From NCBI GenBank assembly GCA_017794925.1, contig CP051238.1:3799328-3863327 (forward strand): a stretch of DNA of 64,000 bases, read 5' to 3'. How positions within the stretch are numbered: position 1 is the first letter of the stretch; each line of letters starts with the position of its first letter. The notes below the pieces were generated by a model. That model was not told the DNA's origin. It made no database searches and saw nothing but the letters and a program-made list of their open reading frames with translations. Shown piece after piece: positions 18,101 to 27,704 of the stretch. The position numbers and the translations under genes are program-made. The stretch is from Aestuariibacter sp. (GTDB lineage: Bacteria; Pseudomonadota; Gammaproteobacteria; Enterobacterales; Alteromonadaceae).

Positions 18101-20043
18101 GATGTAGTCTTCTTTTCGTCAGCGTGACGATGTTGAGTTTTTACTAAGAAGTCTTCGACTTCGGACAGATCCCGGGTGCGTTTCATCGGCGGCAAACTGC
18201 CGAGAAACGTTTGCGCATAGGGTTTTGTGACCAATCGATTGTCACAAATAACCAGCACACCAACATCTTCAGGATCGCGAATTAGCCGACCCGCACCTTG
18301 CTTCAGGGTAATCACTGCCTGAGGAATTTGTATACTGCCAAATGGGTTGCCCCCCTTCTTTTTACAATCCTCAAGACGTGCCTGAAGTAGCGGGTCATCA
18401 GGTGCAGCAAACGGCAGTTTATCGATCAGCACACACACCAGGTCATCACCACGTACATCAACCCCTTCCCAAAATGCGCCAGTACCCAGTAACACCGCTT
18501 CGGGATCGGCTAAATACTGAGTAAGAAGTGCTTGTTTGGAGGTACTACCCTGAACAAGAATAGGATTTGAAATTTTATCCTGTAGCGCTGCAGCGACTTC
18601 CTGCAATGCTGCATGACTGGTAAACAGCAGAAAGCAGCGCCCGTTGCTGGCTTTAACCAACCGCATGCACACTTCAACTAATTGCTGCCGCATAGCTGGC
18701 TGATGGGGTTCGGGTAAGTAACGGGGCACGCACAACAATGCTTGTTTGGCATAATCAAACGGACTATCGAGCATAAGCGTTTTAGCACTCTCCAGCCCCA
18801 TTCTTCGCTGAAAATGAGTAAATTCATTGTTGACCACCAGCGTAGCGGAGGTAAATACCCAGCCGCGTTCTTCACTCTCGACAAACCGTCGGAATTTGGC
18901 CGCAATAGACAGGGGTGTCATATGCAATACGATATGTCTTGGTGTCGTTTCGTACCACAAACTCATGCCATCGTGTTGATCTGTAGTAAATAAAGCCAGT
19001 TTCTCCCGTATCTGAACAATGCGATCAAACAGGTTATCCAGGTCTTTATCACGACCAATATGCAATTTGCAGACATCGTAAACCACACCAACTGCGTCTT
19101 CTAAGCGCGACATTTGCGTTCTAATCTCTTCGCGCTCCAGGTGCTCTACCCAGTTACCTTTGGCTGGCTTATCTGCAAACAGCAATCGCAAGTCCGCAGC
19201 CTGCATACGCATTTTCTCGCCCGCTCGCTCTAACTGCTCTGCATCTTTTAATACTGTGCGGTACAACAATGTAATTTCTTTGCTGATATCCTGAATTTGG
19301 CGGGTGGATACCGCTTCGCCAAAGTACTCGCTGGCAATATCCGGAATTTGATGCGCTTCGTCAAACACAATGCATTCTGCGTCGGGGATCAGTTCGCCAA
19401 AGCCGGTATCCTTGAGCGCCATGTCTGCAAAAAACAAATGATGATTCACCACCACAATATCTGCATCCATGGCTTTTTTCCGGGCTTTTACCAGATAGCA
19501 ATCTTCGTAGTCAGGGCAATCTCTGCCCAGACAGTTGTCAACCGTTGAAGTGACCAACGGCAATACTCTGGCATCCTCGGGAAGGGTTTTGATTTCGCCC
19601 ACGTCACCCGTTTTAGTGGTATTCGCCCAGGTACGAACAATAGAAAGTTCATTAAGGACATCGCTTTCAACCAGCGTCGAGTTCCCGCCATGCTGACTTA
19701 ATCTGTGCGTACACAGGTAGTTAGCACGCCCTTTTAACAGCGCTGTCTTGCGATTACTGGCAAGTGCTTTTTTAATAACGGGAAGGTCACGATGGTAAAG
19801 CTGTTCCTGTAGGTTTTTCGTCCCTGTTGAAATAATAGCTTTACCTTTGGCAAGGAGTACCGGGGCTAAATAGGCAAAGGTTTTTCCGGTTCCGGTACCT
19901 GCTTCAATAATGACACTATGGGACTGGTTGATCGCAGCCGCTACCGCCTCGGCCATATCGGTTTGTGCCTGACGAGGCTTAAACCCCTTTATCGATTCTG
20001 CAAGTAGTCCGGTGCCCGAAAACACTTCACTTAACGTGGGCAT
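18097..20043 (-). CDS. yoaA: ATP-dependent DNA helicase YoaA (XPD/DinG family)
   Basis: 648-residue superfamily 2 iron-sulfur helicase. Walker A is EAGTGTGKT (47-55) and the DEAH box is at 228-231. The four cysteines expected to bind the 4Fe-4S cluster are Cys111, Cys171, Cys176 and Cys182. C-terminal motifs include GAFWEGVDV and QGAGRLIRD. In E. coli YoaA works with HolC in repair of replication blocks. It is first gene of the yoaA-tsaB pair. Confidence 0.94.
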   Translation of the reverse strand: MPTLSEVFSGTGLLAESIKGFKPRQAQTDMAEAVAAAINQSHSVIIEAGTGTGKTFAYLAPVLLAKGKAIISTGTKNLQEQLYHRDLPVIKKALASNRKTALLKGRANYLCTHRLSQHGGNSTLVESDVLNELSIVRTWANTTKTGDVGEIKTLPEDARVLPLVTSTVDNCLGRDCPDYEDCYLVKARKKAMDADIVVVNHHLFFADMALKDTGFGELIPDAECIVFDEAHQIPDIASEYFGEAVSTRQIQDISKEITLLYRTVLKDAEQLERAGEKMRMQAADLRLLFADKPAKGNWVEHLEREEIRTQMSRLEDAVGVVYDVCKLHIGRDKDLDNLFDRIVQIREKLALFTTDQHDGMSLWYETTPRHIVLHMTPLSIAAKFRRFVESEERGWVFTSATLVVNNEFTHFQRRMGLESAKTLMLDSPFDYAKQALLCVPRYLPEPHQPAMRQQLVEVCMRLVKASNGRCFLLFTSHAALQEVAAALQDKISNPILVQGSTSKQALLTQYLADPEAVLLGTGAFWEGVDVRGDDLVCVLIDKLPFAAPDDPLLQARLEDCKKKGGNPFGSIQIPQAVITLKQGAGRLIRDPEDVGVLVICDNRLVTKPYAQTFLGSLPPMKRTRDLSEVEDFLVKTQHRHADEKKTTS

Positions 20044-20150
20044 AGTTTCTCTGTGTCATGTACCAAAATGCGTATTATGCCAAATAATTCCTGAAACGTC
20101 TGTGTTTAGCATACTACCCGTTCAAACCCTGACCGATTGCTACACAGCCA

Positions 20151-21476
20151 TTACATTTTTGGCATGGCTGCGCTGAAGTAAATTCGGTATCCCCAGGCAT
20201 CGACAGAAAGTTCGCTGTGGCTAACCAACTCCTCGATAGTTTCAGAAACGAGTTCAAAGTATTTGCCTTCGAACAGTTGCTCTTCAAAGCTCACCGTTAC
20301 CGCCTCTGACGATAAGTTGAGCACAATGAATACTTTACAATTGTCCTGCATCCTAACGAAACTGAACACCTGACCGGGTTGAGAGTTAGGTACCTGAATC
20401 ATGGTTGCCCCAAACGGACCGTTCCACAACGCGGGTAAGCGTTTTTTCAGGCGGATGAGTTTGCGGTACAAGTCGCCGATGGGGTGTGGCTGCCACTCGA
20501 TAGGATCGCGTTCAAAAAACGCCAGCCGCTTACTTTCACCGGCTTCCTGACTATTGTAAATCAGTGGCATTCCCTCACCTAAAACAGACAGGACAATAGC
20601 CGCTTCCAGACAGTCACCGTACTGTTCATGTTGTGTGCCGTCCCAGGCGTTTTTGTCATGGTTACTGACAAAGGTCATTCGATACGCACTTCGTGGCCAG
20701 GCTCGCTCATTCCACGAGTAGTATTTCCTGAGTCGGTCTACGCTTGCACGGCCCATCGCAATGTCATGCATCGTCTCGTTCCAACTCCAGGCATAACTCA
20801 TGTTGAATGCCTGTTCGTGTAAATCGCGATTTTCCCACTCTGCCAGCATAAAAACGGGCTTAATAGCATCCAGAGCCTGACGCGCCTGAAGCCAAAAATC
20901 ATTGGGAACATAACCTGCAACATCGCAACGAAATCCGTCGATGTTAAACTGCTTTACCCAGTAACACATGGCGTTAATCATGTATTCCCTGAGTTCACTG
21001 CTGTCATAATCGAATTCAATAATGTCGCTCCAGTCCCACCAGGGAGACGGGCGAAAGTCACCTTTGTAATCCTTGGCATACCAGTCAGGGTGTTGTTCAA
21101 CAAGGTGATTATCCCAGGCACTGTGGTTGGGTACCCAATCGAGGATGACTTTCATATCCAGCTCGTGCGCTTTGTTCACCAGCGCCTGAAAGCTGTGTTC
21201 ACAGCCAAACTCAGGATTAATAGCCAGGTAATCTTTCACGGCATATGGACTACCCAAAGTACCTTTTCGGTGTTTTTCACCAATAGGGTTGACGGGCATT
21301 AACCATATAATATTGGCACCCAGAGAATGGATGTCGGCTAGACGTTGGGTAACGGCATCAAATGTACCGGCCTGACTAAACTGTCTGACATTGATTTGAT
21401 AGATGACTGCATCTTTGCTCCACTCAGCCTGGGTGACCTGATACCGGTTGTTCGGTGTGTAAGCATTGGCAGGCAT
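20151..21476 (-). CDS. Cytoplasmic GH13 alpha-amylase family enzyme
   Basis: 441-residue glycoside hydrolase family 13 protein without a signal peptide. Conserved region I is DWVPNHS (113-119). The nucleophile is Asp185 in GFRCDVAGY, the acid/base is Glu213 in LAEWE, and the transition-state Asp274 is in VSNHD, so it looks catalytically complete. A short C-terminal beta domain follows. Likely substrates are malto-oligosaccharides or related glucans. It stands alone here, without other maltose or glycogen genes, so its pathway is open. Confidence 0.88.
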   Translation of the reverse strand: MPANAYTPNNRYQVTQAEWSKDAVIYQINVRQFSQAGTFDAVTQRLADIHSLGANIIWLMPVNPIGEKHRKGTLGSPYAVKDYLAINPEFGCEHSFQALVNKAHELDMKVILDWVPNHSAWDNHLVEQHPDWYAKDYKGDFRPSPWWDWSDIIEFDYDSSELREYMINAMCYWVKQFNIDGFRCDVAGYVPNDFWLQARQALDAIKPVFMLAEWENRDLHEQAFNMSYAWSWNETMHDIAMGRASVDRLRKYYSWNERAWPRSAYRMTFVSNHDKNAWDGTQHEQYGDCLEAAIVLSVLGEGMPLIYNSQEAGESKRLAFFERDPIEWQPHPIGDLYRKLIRLKKRLPALWNGPFGATMIQVPNSQPGQVFSFVRMQDNCKVFIVLNLSSEAVTVSFEEQLFEGKYFELVSETIEELVSHSELSVDAWGYRIYFSAAMPKM

Positions 21477-21635
21477 ATCGAATCCTTTCGTCGCTAAGAT
21501 GTAGACAATGATACCAGCGTTGATGGCGGAAACGTATATTAGATTATAATAATACGACTAAAGACCTATGATATTTCATTAAGTTAGTGCTTCAAGGCGT
21601 GTAAACATCCCCTCTTGAGAGACTGCTCTGATGAG

Positions 21636-22529
21636 CTAGAGCAAACTGGCAATACCTAATAATAACACCCAGCCAGCAAAAAACACCTTTACCTGACGGG
21701 GTGAAAACCACAGCACAAGGTATCTTGCAAGGCGACCACCGACAATCGCCCCGGCTCCCGCGAACAGCACAACGCCCCACACCACAGCGTCCGTAACGAA
21801 TACATGATAATAAGCACCGCCCCACACCGTCAGGGCAGACAGGATGACGGCCGCTGCGATGGAGAACGTCACACTGAACCCACGAAAAATCAGATAGACC
21901 GCGACAAGCTCACCGACCCCGACTGAAAGGTACGCCGTTATGATGCCTCCTAGCAGGCTAACCAAAACCAAAGCCACACAATCGACACTATCAAGCTTCG
22001 TTCGGATAGCCGTACGTTTCAGATAACCAATTGATGCAAATATACCCAGTGCAAGCAAAACAGAAAACAATCCAAAGCCAATATGCAACTGACTTCCAAA
22101 CTGGGTAAAGGACATGGCTGGAACCCACTGACTCAGTCCATACTGTGTTAACCAGATACCCGCTAACGAGCCCAGTGCAGTAATACCAACAACCCGTAAT
22201 AAAACAGGCCAGTGTGACGTAGAATCGGGCCCATGTCGGTAAAACTGTAACCAGCTAATTGCACCGGCTGTCATACCACAGCACTGAATTGCAAAACTGG
22301 TCGCGACCACCGCCTCTGCGCTAAATGCCAGTTGCTGAAAGAAGGGAACAAAAACGACCCCCCCACCCGCACCTGTCGCATTGGCAAATATCGCCCCGAC
22401 GATGCCAAGTAGCATAAAAGGGCCAAATTCCGGAACAACCGCGGGAAATTCAGCGTGACTTGCGATGAGTATCGCCCAGATTATTATTAACAGCCACCAT
22501 ACCGGGCTTAACAACGCCTTTTTAATCAC
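21636..22529 (-). CDS. TauE/SafE-family sulfite/anion exporter
   Basis: 297-residue integral membrane protein with about eight hydrophobic segments. The GIVGAIFANATGAGGG segment near residues 43-58 and its partial repeat in the second half are typical of TauE/SafE (DUF81) carriers. Family members move sulfite, sulfoacetate or other organic anions; the substrate here is unknown. It is divergent from the DUF2244 gene across a 226-bp gap. Confidence 0.85.
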   Translation of the reverse strand: MIKKALLSPVWWLLIIIWAILIASHAEFPAVVPEFGPFMLLGIVGAIFANATGAGGGVVFVPFFQQLAFSAEAVVATSFAIQCCGMTAGAISWLQFYRHGPDSTSHWPVLLRVVGITALGSLAGIWLTQYGLSQWVPAMSFTQFGSQLHIGFGLFSVLLALGIFASIGYLKRTAIRTKLDSVDCVALVLVSLLGGIITAYLSVGVGELVAVYLIFRGFSVTFSIAAAVILSALTVWGGAYYHVFVTDAVVWGVVLFAGAGAIVGGRLARYLVLWFSPRQVKVFFAGWVLLLGIASLL

Positions 22530-22755
22530 TCATTACACTTCATTATTCTTAGTGTGTTCTGATACTAAGACAGTTAATAAAACGGTCAATGGTTAAATAC
22601 AAAAAATCGTTATTAATGACTCGATTGGTTATAAAAACAACACATAACGGATATTGAGTCATTCAACTAAAAGACTACCGGCTTTTAAACTAAATATTGC
22701 TATAGTGAATGCAGCAAACATCAATGTTTGGCCTGTCTGGAGTCAGGATTAGCTT

Positions 22756-23250
22756 ATGGTTACCGTAAAACATCACACGCAATATACGTTAGTTACGTTA
22801 ACACCCAACCGTTCAGCTTCCTGGCAGGACAGTAAATGGTTAATGTGGTTAATGGCTAGCGTAGCGTGTGTTATTGCCGTTGTGTGGACAATCGTTGGTG
22901 CCTGGTTAGTGTTTCCTTTTGCCGGCATCGAGATTGGGCTGTTTTGTTATTTGTTGTACCGGGTTAACTTACTTACCTACAGTAATCAGTCCATTTCGAT
23001 TGAAAAAAAGTATATTCATATACAATCCAGTAACAAAGCGGTGAAAACCATTACTCTCCCCCGTGAAGATACGCACCTGGAATTGTCGGAAAGCCCACAG
23101 GACTGGTATCTCCCCCAACTAAAACTGGTAGCCCAGGACAACAGTGTATCCATTGGTGACTTCCTTAATAAAGAAGACAGACAATCACTTTACGAAACGC
23201 TAAAAGAACTAGGTATACCGGCCTGGCGACATCATTGGTGGAAGCATTAA
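22756..23250 (+). CDS. DUF2244 domain membrane protein
   Basis: 164 residues. Two adjacent membrane segments (~28-75) are followed by a soluble beta-rich tail, the layout of DUF2244 proteins. Function is unknown. A run of purines before ATG 22756 serves as a weak ribosome site. The next gene lies 105 bp downstream on the same strand and may share the transcript. Confidence 0.8.
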   Translation: MVTVKHHTQYTLVTLTPNRSASWQDSKWLMWLMASVACVIAVVWTIVGAWLVFPFAGIEIGLFCYLLYRVNLLTYSNQSISIEKKYIHIQSSNKAVKTITLPREDTHLELSESPQDWYLPQLKLVAQDNSVSIGDFLNKEDRQSLYETLKELGIPAWRHHWWKH

Positions 23251-23355
23251 GGGGATTATCCAGCGAGCATTCAGTCTTTGAGCCTTCCACAACGTCGTTG
23301 CACCACCTGACAATAAAAGATAGATTGTGGCTTTTAGTAAACTTGTTGGCTGTTA

Positions 23356-24210
23356 ATGCGTCTTCTTTTTTTTTCTTGCCTGTTGCTATTGTCGTTTGCA
23401 GGCCATTGTGCTTCCGTTTGGAAAGTAACTCATGGCGATAACACGCTTTACATAGGCGGTACGCTTCACCTGTTAAGCCCTGACGACTTTCCTTTACCGG
23501 ACGCTTATGCCCAAGCCTACAATGCGGCTACAAAACTCGTTTTTGAAACGGATATTGCAGGGTTAAACTCACCTGCATTTCAACAGGATACGTTGGAACA
23601 CCTGACATACAGGGACGGTACAACACTCGGTGATGTATTAAGCGTTGATACGTATAATGCACTCGCAAAGCACCTGGCCGAGCGGAACCTGTCGATTGAG
23701 GCATTCGCGCACTATACCCCTGCCCTTATCAGCGTGACACTGAGTGTCGTCGAACTAAGAAACCTGGGCCTGACAAGCCAGGGCGTGGATGAATTTTATT
23801 ATTTCAAAGCCATGATGGACAAAAAACAACTGGATTGGTTTGAGTCGCCAACGCAGCAGTTAGCGTTTATAAAAAGTATGGGAGACGGCGATGACGATCA
23901 AATTATTCGTTACGCTCTCGACGATGTCTTGCAAATAGAAGACTCTATTGGCGATCTAAAAACTTTCTGGCGTCAAGGTGACATGAATGCGATGGCCCAA
24001 TCCTCAATGATAGAGTTTGAGGCGTCATTTCCTAAGGTGTTTAATACGCTGCTGACCGAAAGAAATCAAAATTGGCTCCCCATGCTTTCAGGTATGATGG
24101 ACTCGCCAGAGACAGAGTTTGTGCTGGTAGGCACCATGCATTTAGCTGGCGCCAAAAGCGTTTTAGCCTTACTCGCAGAGCAAGGCTATGTAGTTGAACA
24201 ACTCAACTAG
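23356..24210 (+). CDS. TraB/GumN family protein
   Basis: 284 residues with a cleavable signal peptide (~1-19, ending GHCAS). The family motifs are present: GGTLHLLSPDDFPLP near the mature N-terminus, FETDIAG, and VLVGTMHLAGAKSV at the C-terminus. TraB/GumN (Tiki-related) proteins are putative periplasmic metalloproteases with conserved GxxH motifs; both glycine-histidine motifs are intact here. The gene overlaps the convergent small membrane protein by 8 bp. Confidence 0.88.
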   Translation: MRLLFFSCLLLLSFAGHCASVWKVTHGDNTLYIGGTLHLLSPDDFPLPDAYAQAYNAATKLVFETDIAGLNSPAFQQDTLEHLTYRDGTTLGDVLSVDTYNALAKHLAERNLSIEAFAHYTPALISVTLSVVELRNLGLTSQGVDEFYYFKAMMDKKQLDWFESPTQQLAFIKSMGDGDDDQIIRYALDDVLQIEDSIGDLKTFWRQGDMNAMAQSSMIEFEASFPKVFNTLLTERNQNWLPMLSGMMDSPETEFVLVGTMHLAGAKSVLALLAEQGYVVEQLN

Positions 24211-24448
24211 AACGCGCTTGTGTTGACGCATCGGCCTCGCGTTTTACTAATATGAAGCTCAAGTACATTTTGGTGGGCAACGACATAATCATGCCCACCG
24301 CAACCAGGCATGCACTGATCACAATGCCAGTTACGCCCATCGCCTCAATCGTTTCGCTATACATGTGACAGTAAATGCCAGTGAGGATAAGGCATATACC
24401 CACCGTCATTATGATTTTAAGCAATAAAATTAGCTTCTTATCAGTCAT
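24203..24448 (-). CDS. Small two-helix membrane protein, unknown
   Basis: 81 residues with two hydrophobic segments (about 5-28 and 35-55) and short charged ends. I do not recognise the family. It overlaps the end of the TraB/GumN gene tail-to-tail by 8 bp. Its start is followed upstream by the AT-rich gap that carries the hupE promoter on the other strand. Confidence 0.5.
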   Translation of the reverse strand: MTDKKLILLLKIIMTVGICLILTGIYCHMYSETIEAMGVTGIVISACLVAVGMIMSLPTKMYLSFILVKREADASTQARSS

Positions 24449-24660
24449 CTTATCACCCTCTTTAGAATATATTGAAATTCTAATATATTACCAGCAATGA
24501 CGTGTTGATCTGAATCACAAGTAAACAGGGTGATAGCAACATGCCAGTTCATTTTTATATTGCAAACAAAGTATCCACATAAATTTTTTAGCTGTGAGCC
24601 ACAATTAAATTATTCTATAAATTTCAATTACTTACAATTTAAATTACACTACCAGCAAAA

Positions 24661-24676
24661 TGGCATCCAGATTGCT
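24661..24676 (+). promoter_or_regulatory. Sigma-54 (-24/-12) promoter for hupE
   Basis: TGGCATCCAGATTGCT agrees with the sigma-54 consensus TGGCACGNNNNTTGCW at every defined position except the two after TGGCA, with exact GG-N10-GC spacing. Transcription would start near 24688, leaving an ~88-nt leader before hupE. The rest of the 326-bp gap 24449-24774 is AT-rich. I looked for a nickel/cobalt or cobalamin riboswitch in it and saw none. Confidence 0.65.
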
Positions 24677-24774
24677 AACTCTACTATCAGGTTACAAACG
24701 TACGAAATAAAGCGGACTATTGTGCCTACAGTAGTCACGTGAATAACAAAAATGTATAGAGGTAAGGTGAAACT

Positions 24775-25356
24775 ATGAAGCTCACTGTAAAATGTTTGTC
24801 AGCAACGCTGGTCTCCGTCATTGCTGCATTTCCCGCGTTCGCGCACACTGGTCACGACACTATTCAGCATGCCCTGCTTGCAGGTTTATCCCACCCGTTA
24901 ATGGGTATCGACCATTTAATTGCTATGCTGGCCATTGGCTTTTGGGCAGCCAGTTTTACCGGGAACAAAGCCAGCTCAATTCTTACCGCCTTTTTCGCAC
25001 TGCTACTGGTGGGCTTCACGCTTGGCCAGTCTGGTTACCACTTTGCCTTCATGGAAGCGGGCATTGTCATGACCTCAGTGATTACCGGTTTGCTAATTGC
25101 AAAACGTAAAAACGTAGCACAGGGGCTGGCCATAAGCCTTGCCTCATGCTTCGCTCTTTTTCACGGTTTAGCTCATGGTTTAGAGACCGCCAGTTCCGTC
25201 CCTATTCTGTTTGCTTTAGGTTTCATCGTCACCAGCGCCACACTGGTCACGGTGGGATTTGCTGCCTCAACGTATGTTGCGCGTAGCAAACCTAATGCAA
25301 ATAGATTAATTGGACTGGTTATAGCAATGATGGGAGTATCGTTGTTTTCAATTTAG
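24775..25356 (+). CDS. hupE: HupE/UreJ family nickel transporter
   Basis: 193-residue membrane protein that takes up Ni2+ for metalloenzyme assembly in characterised relatives. An N-terminal signal (~1-23, ending AFAHTGHD) precedes about six membrane helices. The family motif HPLMGIDHL starts at His40, with Asp46 and His47 as metal-ligand candidates and Met51 following; a second FHGLAHG motif lies near residue 130. An AGAGGT ribosome site precedes the ATG. It is the only Ni transporter in the window, lies 2.3 kb from hypE on the opposite strand, and has its own sigma-54-type promoter and terminator. Confidence 0.92.
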   Translation: MKLTVKCLSATLVSVIAAFPAFAHTGHDTIQHALLAGLSHPLMGIDHLIAMLAIGFWAASFTGNKASSILTAFFALLLVGFTLGQSGYHFAFMEAGIVMTSVITGLLIAKRKNVAQGLAISLASCFALFHGLAHGLETASSVPILFALGFIVTSATLVTVGFAASTYVARSKPNANRLIGLVIAMMGVSLFSI

Positions 25357-25390
25357 GCTGACCCACATCCAAAATTGATAATCATGAGCG

Positions 25391-25420
25391 AGAATCGGGC
25401 CCTTGCCCGATTCTTTTTTG
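25391..25420 (+). terminator. Intrinsic terminator of hupE
   Basis: A 10-bp perfect stem (AGAATCGGGC / GCCCGATTCT) with a 4-nt loop and a following T-run, 35 nt after the hupE stop codon. Confidence 0.93.
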
Positions 25421-25599
25421 CTCCATAAACAAATACCCCGCACTCCCACTCTTAAGCCTAACTCTGCAATAAAAAGTCCTGTTCTGGCATGCATTTCCTG
25501 TTATTACTTTCAGTCTGAACTACACTTCAATTGTGAGCCGTTGAAATGACATTGTGCTATTGACCGGTTCGCATCTTTTGTCCTCATACTGGGAGCAGC

Positions 25600-27684
25600 A
25601 TGAAAGTACTTCAGCAGCTAAAGCGAGTATCTGGCGATGTCTCACTTTCTTTTGAAGACAAGCTCTGCCGATTATTACAGCTCGGACGCGAGCTATTAGC
25701 TATGGACATTGGTATCGTAAGTGCCATAAAAGGCCAGGACTATCATGTCATCAGTGCATCTTCACCCGACGGTGGTATTCAACCTGGTGACCAGTTTTTA
25801 CTTGGCGATACCTATTGTAAAGATACACTGCAAGCTGATGGTTTAATTGCGTACTATCAGGCGACATCCTCTCACCCTTGTTATCAGGCATTTGGCCTCA
25901 AAGCCTACATTGGCATTCCAATTACGGTGAATAACGAACGATACGGTACCCTGAATTTTTCCTCGCCGGAACCAAGGGAGAGCGACTTTAACGAAACAGA
26001 AAAATACTATCTCACGTTACTTGCCGAGTGGGTTGGTACTGAAATATCCCGTAAATCCACCATGGACACATTAATTCGCCAACAGGAAGAACTGCATTTA
26101 CAAACCATGCGCTTGGAGCAAATGGCAGAATTGGCCGGTGTAGGTACCTGGGAACTGGATGTGGAGACACTAACACTCAGCTGGTCACCGGCTTTACAAG
26201 CAATGCTCGAATTACCCGATGGCTTTGGTACGTCACTTGACGATTCGTTTTCGTTAGTGCCATCTGCGTATGACAGACAACGTTTAAGCGATTTGCTTCA
26301 TGCTTGCATCGAAACCGGGAAACCTTTTTCTGCTGATTTGGAAATACGCACGCCCAATGGCAACCAATTGTGGATTGCAACGCAAGTTAGGGAAGAATTA
26401 GACAATAACAACAAAAAGAAAATACTCGGTGCTACGCAAGACATCACGTCTCGCATTCGGGCAAACCTTGAACTCGATCAGCGCCGCATGGTCGCCGAGG
26501 AAGCATTACAAACACGGAGTATGTTCTTAGCCAATATGAGCCATGAGATTCGAACCCCAATCAATGGGGTACTAGGCATGCTCGAGGCCCTGAACAAAAC
26601 ACCACTAACAGTAAAGCAAGAGGAATTTATCAGCATCGCCAGACACAGTGCAGATGCCTTGCTTGAACTCGTAAACGAGATCCTGGACTTTTCGAAAATC
26701 GATTCTGGCCAAATCACGTTTGAAGACGAGCCATTGGATATCAGTTGCATCGCAAAGAAACTTTGCAAAGGATTTTCACACCAGGCCGAGAAGAAGGGAT
26801 TGAGCTTTCACCTGGATGTCAGTGCAACCGACAATCTCACCGTATCCGGAGACGCCGGCAGCATAAAGCAAATACTCACCAATTTAGTGAACAATGCGAT
26901 TAAATTTACGCATAAAGGCCAAATATCCGTAAAGACCAAAGTGGCACGTCAACCTGACGGGCTTTATTGTATTAAGTTAATCGTAAGCGACTCAGGCGTA
27001 GGTATTGAAAAGTCCCGGTTAGCCGAGATTTTTTCACCTTTTAAACAAGCGGACTCTTCAACCACACGACAATATGGTGGCACTGGATTGGGTTTAGCGA
27101 TTGTGTCTCAGATCATTGAGCAACTGAAAGGGACGATTAAAGTGGTCAGTAATCTTGGAGAGGGAACATCATTTGTTGTGTCCCTTCCCATGTCTGCCGT
27201 TGATGCCTCTGTGAAGCTTTCACATTCGGCCAAGGATAGTACGTTTACCCAAAACACAAAAAATGTATTTAAGGGCCGGCATATACTGGTTGTTGAGGAC
27301 AACGAAATTAACCAGCTGGTCATTACAGAACAACTGACTGATATGGGCATAAGTGCAGATGTTGCCGATAATGGTAGCGAAGCGTTAAGAAAAATCACCG
27401 AGAATATACTTACCGATAAGCAATATGAACTGATTCTAATGGATTGTCAGATGCCGATTATGGACGGTTATGAAACAGCGATACAAGCCCGTCAACTTGG
27501 TGGCAATGCATTAAATATTCCCATTGTGGCACTTACTGCCAATGCGATGGCTGGCGAGCGTGAAAAATGCTTGCTCGCCGGTATGAACGACTATCTGACT
27601 AAACCCATTGATAGTCGCAGACTGGCTTTGTGCCTTAGCCGATACTTTTTAACAGACACCTTCGTTGAGGGCGCCGGCATATAA
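25600..27684 (+). CDS. Hybrid sensor histidine kinase (GAF-PAS-HisKA-HATPase-REC)
   Basis: 694-residue soluble hybrid kinase. A GAF domain spans ~15-150 and a PAS fold ~175-290. HisKA has His315 in NMSHEIRTP; the HATPase has NNAIKF (N box), DSGVGI and GGTGLGL. The receiver domain (~560-685) has phospho-acceptor Asp615 in LMDCQMP and the conserved Lys in LTKPI. There is no membrane segment, so it senses a cytoplasmic signal, which is unknown. No output regulator or Hpt gene is adjacent. It converges on hypE with a 20-bp gap. A role in hydrogenase control is possible by position only; the island has its own kinase, HupT. Confidence 0.9.
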   Translation: MKVLQQLKRVSGDVSLSFEDKLCRLLQLGRELLAMDIGIVSAIKGQDYHVISASSPDGGIQPGDQFLLGDTYCKDTLQADGLIAYYQATSSHPCYQAFGLKAYIGIPITVNNERYGTLNFSSPEPRESDFNETEKYYLTLLAEWVGTEISRKSTMDTLIRQQEELHLQTMRLEQMAELAGVGTWELDVETLTLSWSPALQAMLELPDGFGTSLDDSFSLVPSAYDRQRLSDLLHACIETGKPFSADLEIRTPNGNQLWIATQVREELDNNNKKKILGATQDITSRIRANLELDQRRMVAEEALQTRSMFLANMSHEIRTPINGVLGMLEALNKTPLTVKQEEFISIARHSADALLELVNEILDFSKIDSGQITFEDEPLDISCIAKKLCKGFSHQAEKKGLSFHLDVSATDNLTVSGDAGSIKQILTNLVNNAIKFTHKGQISVKTKVARQPDGLYCIKLIVSDSGVGIEKSRLAEIFSPFKQADSSTTRQYGGTGLGLAIVSQIIEQLKGTIKVVSNLGEGTSFVVSLPMSAVDASVKLSHSAKDSTFTQNTKNVFKGRHILVVEDNEINQLVITEQLTDMGISADVADNGSEALRKITENILTDKQYELILMDCQMPIMDGYETAIQARQLGGNALNIPIVALTANAMAGEREKCLLAGMNDYLTKPIDSRRLALCLSRYFLTDTFVEGAGI

Positions 27685-27704
27685 ATCACTAGGGCCTGTT
27701 GCAC

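Noticed and set aside
24530..24742. 70-codon open frame in the hupE upstream gap
   Set aside because: It lies in AT-rich DNA, has no ribosome site, and runs through the -24/-12 promoter. Residue composition is not protein-like.
24449..24774. Possible nickel/cobalt or cobalamin riboswitch before hupE
   Set aside because: I looked for conserved stems and a B12-box-like segment. The gap is AT-rich with only short hairpins, and the predicted leader of ~88 nt is too short for a cobalamin riboswitch.
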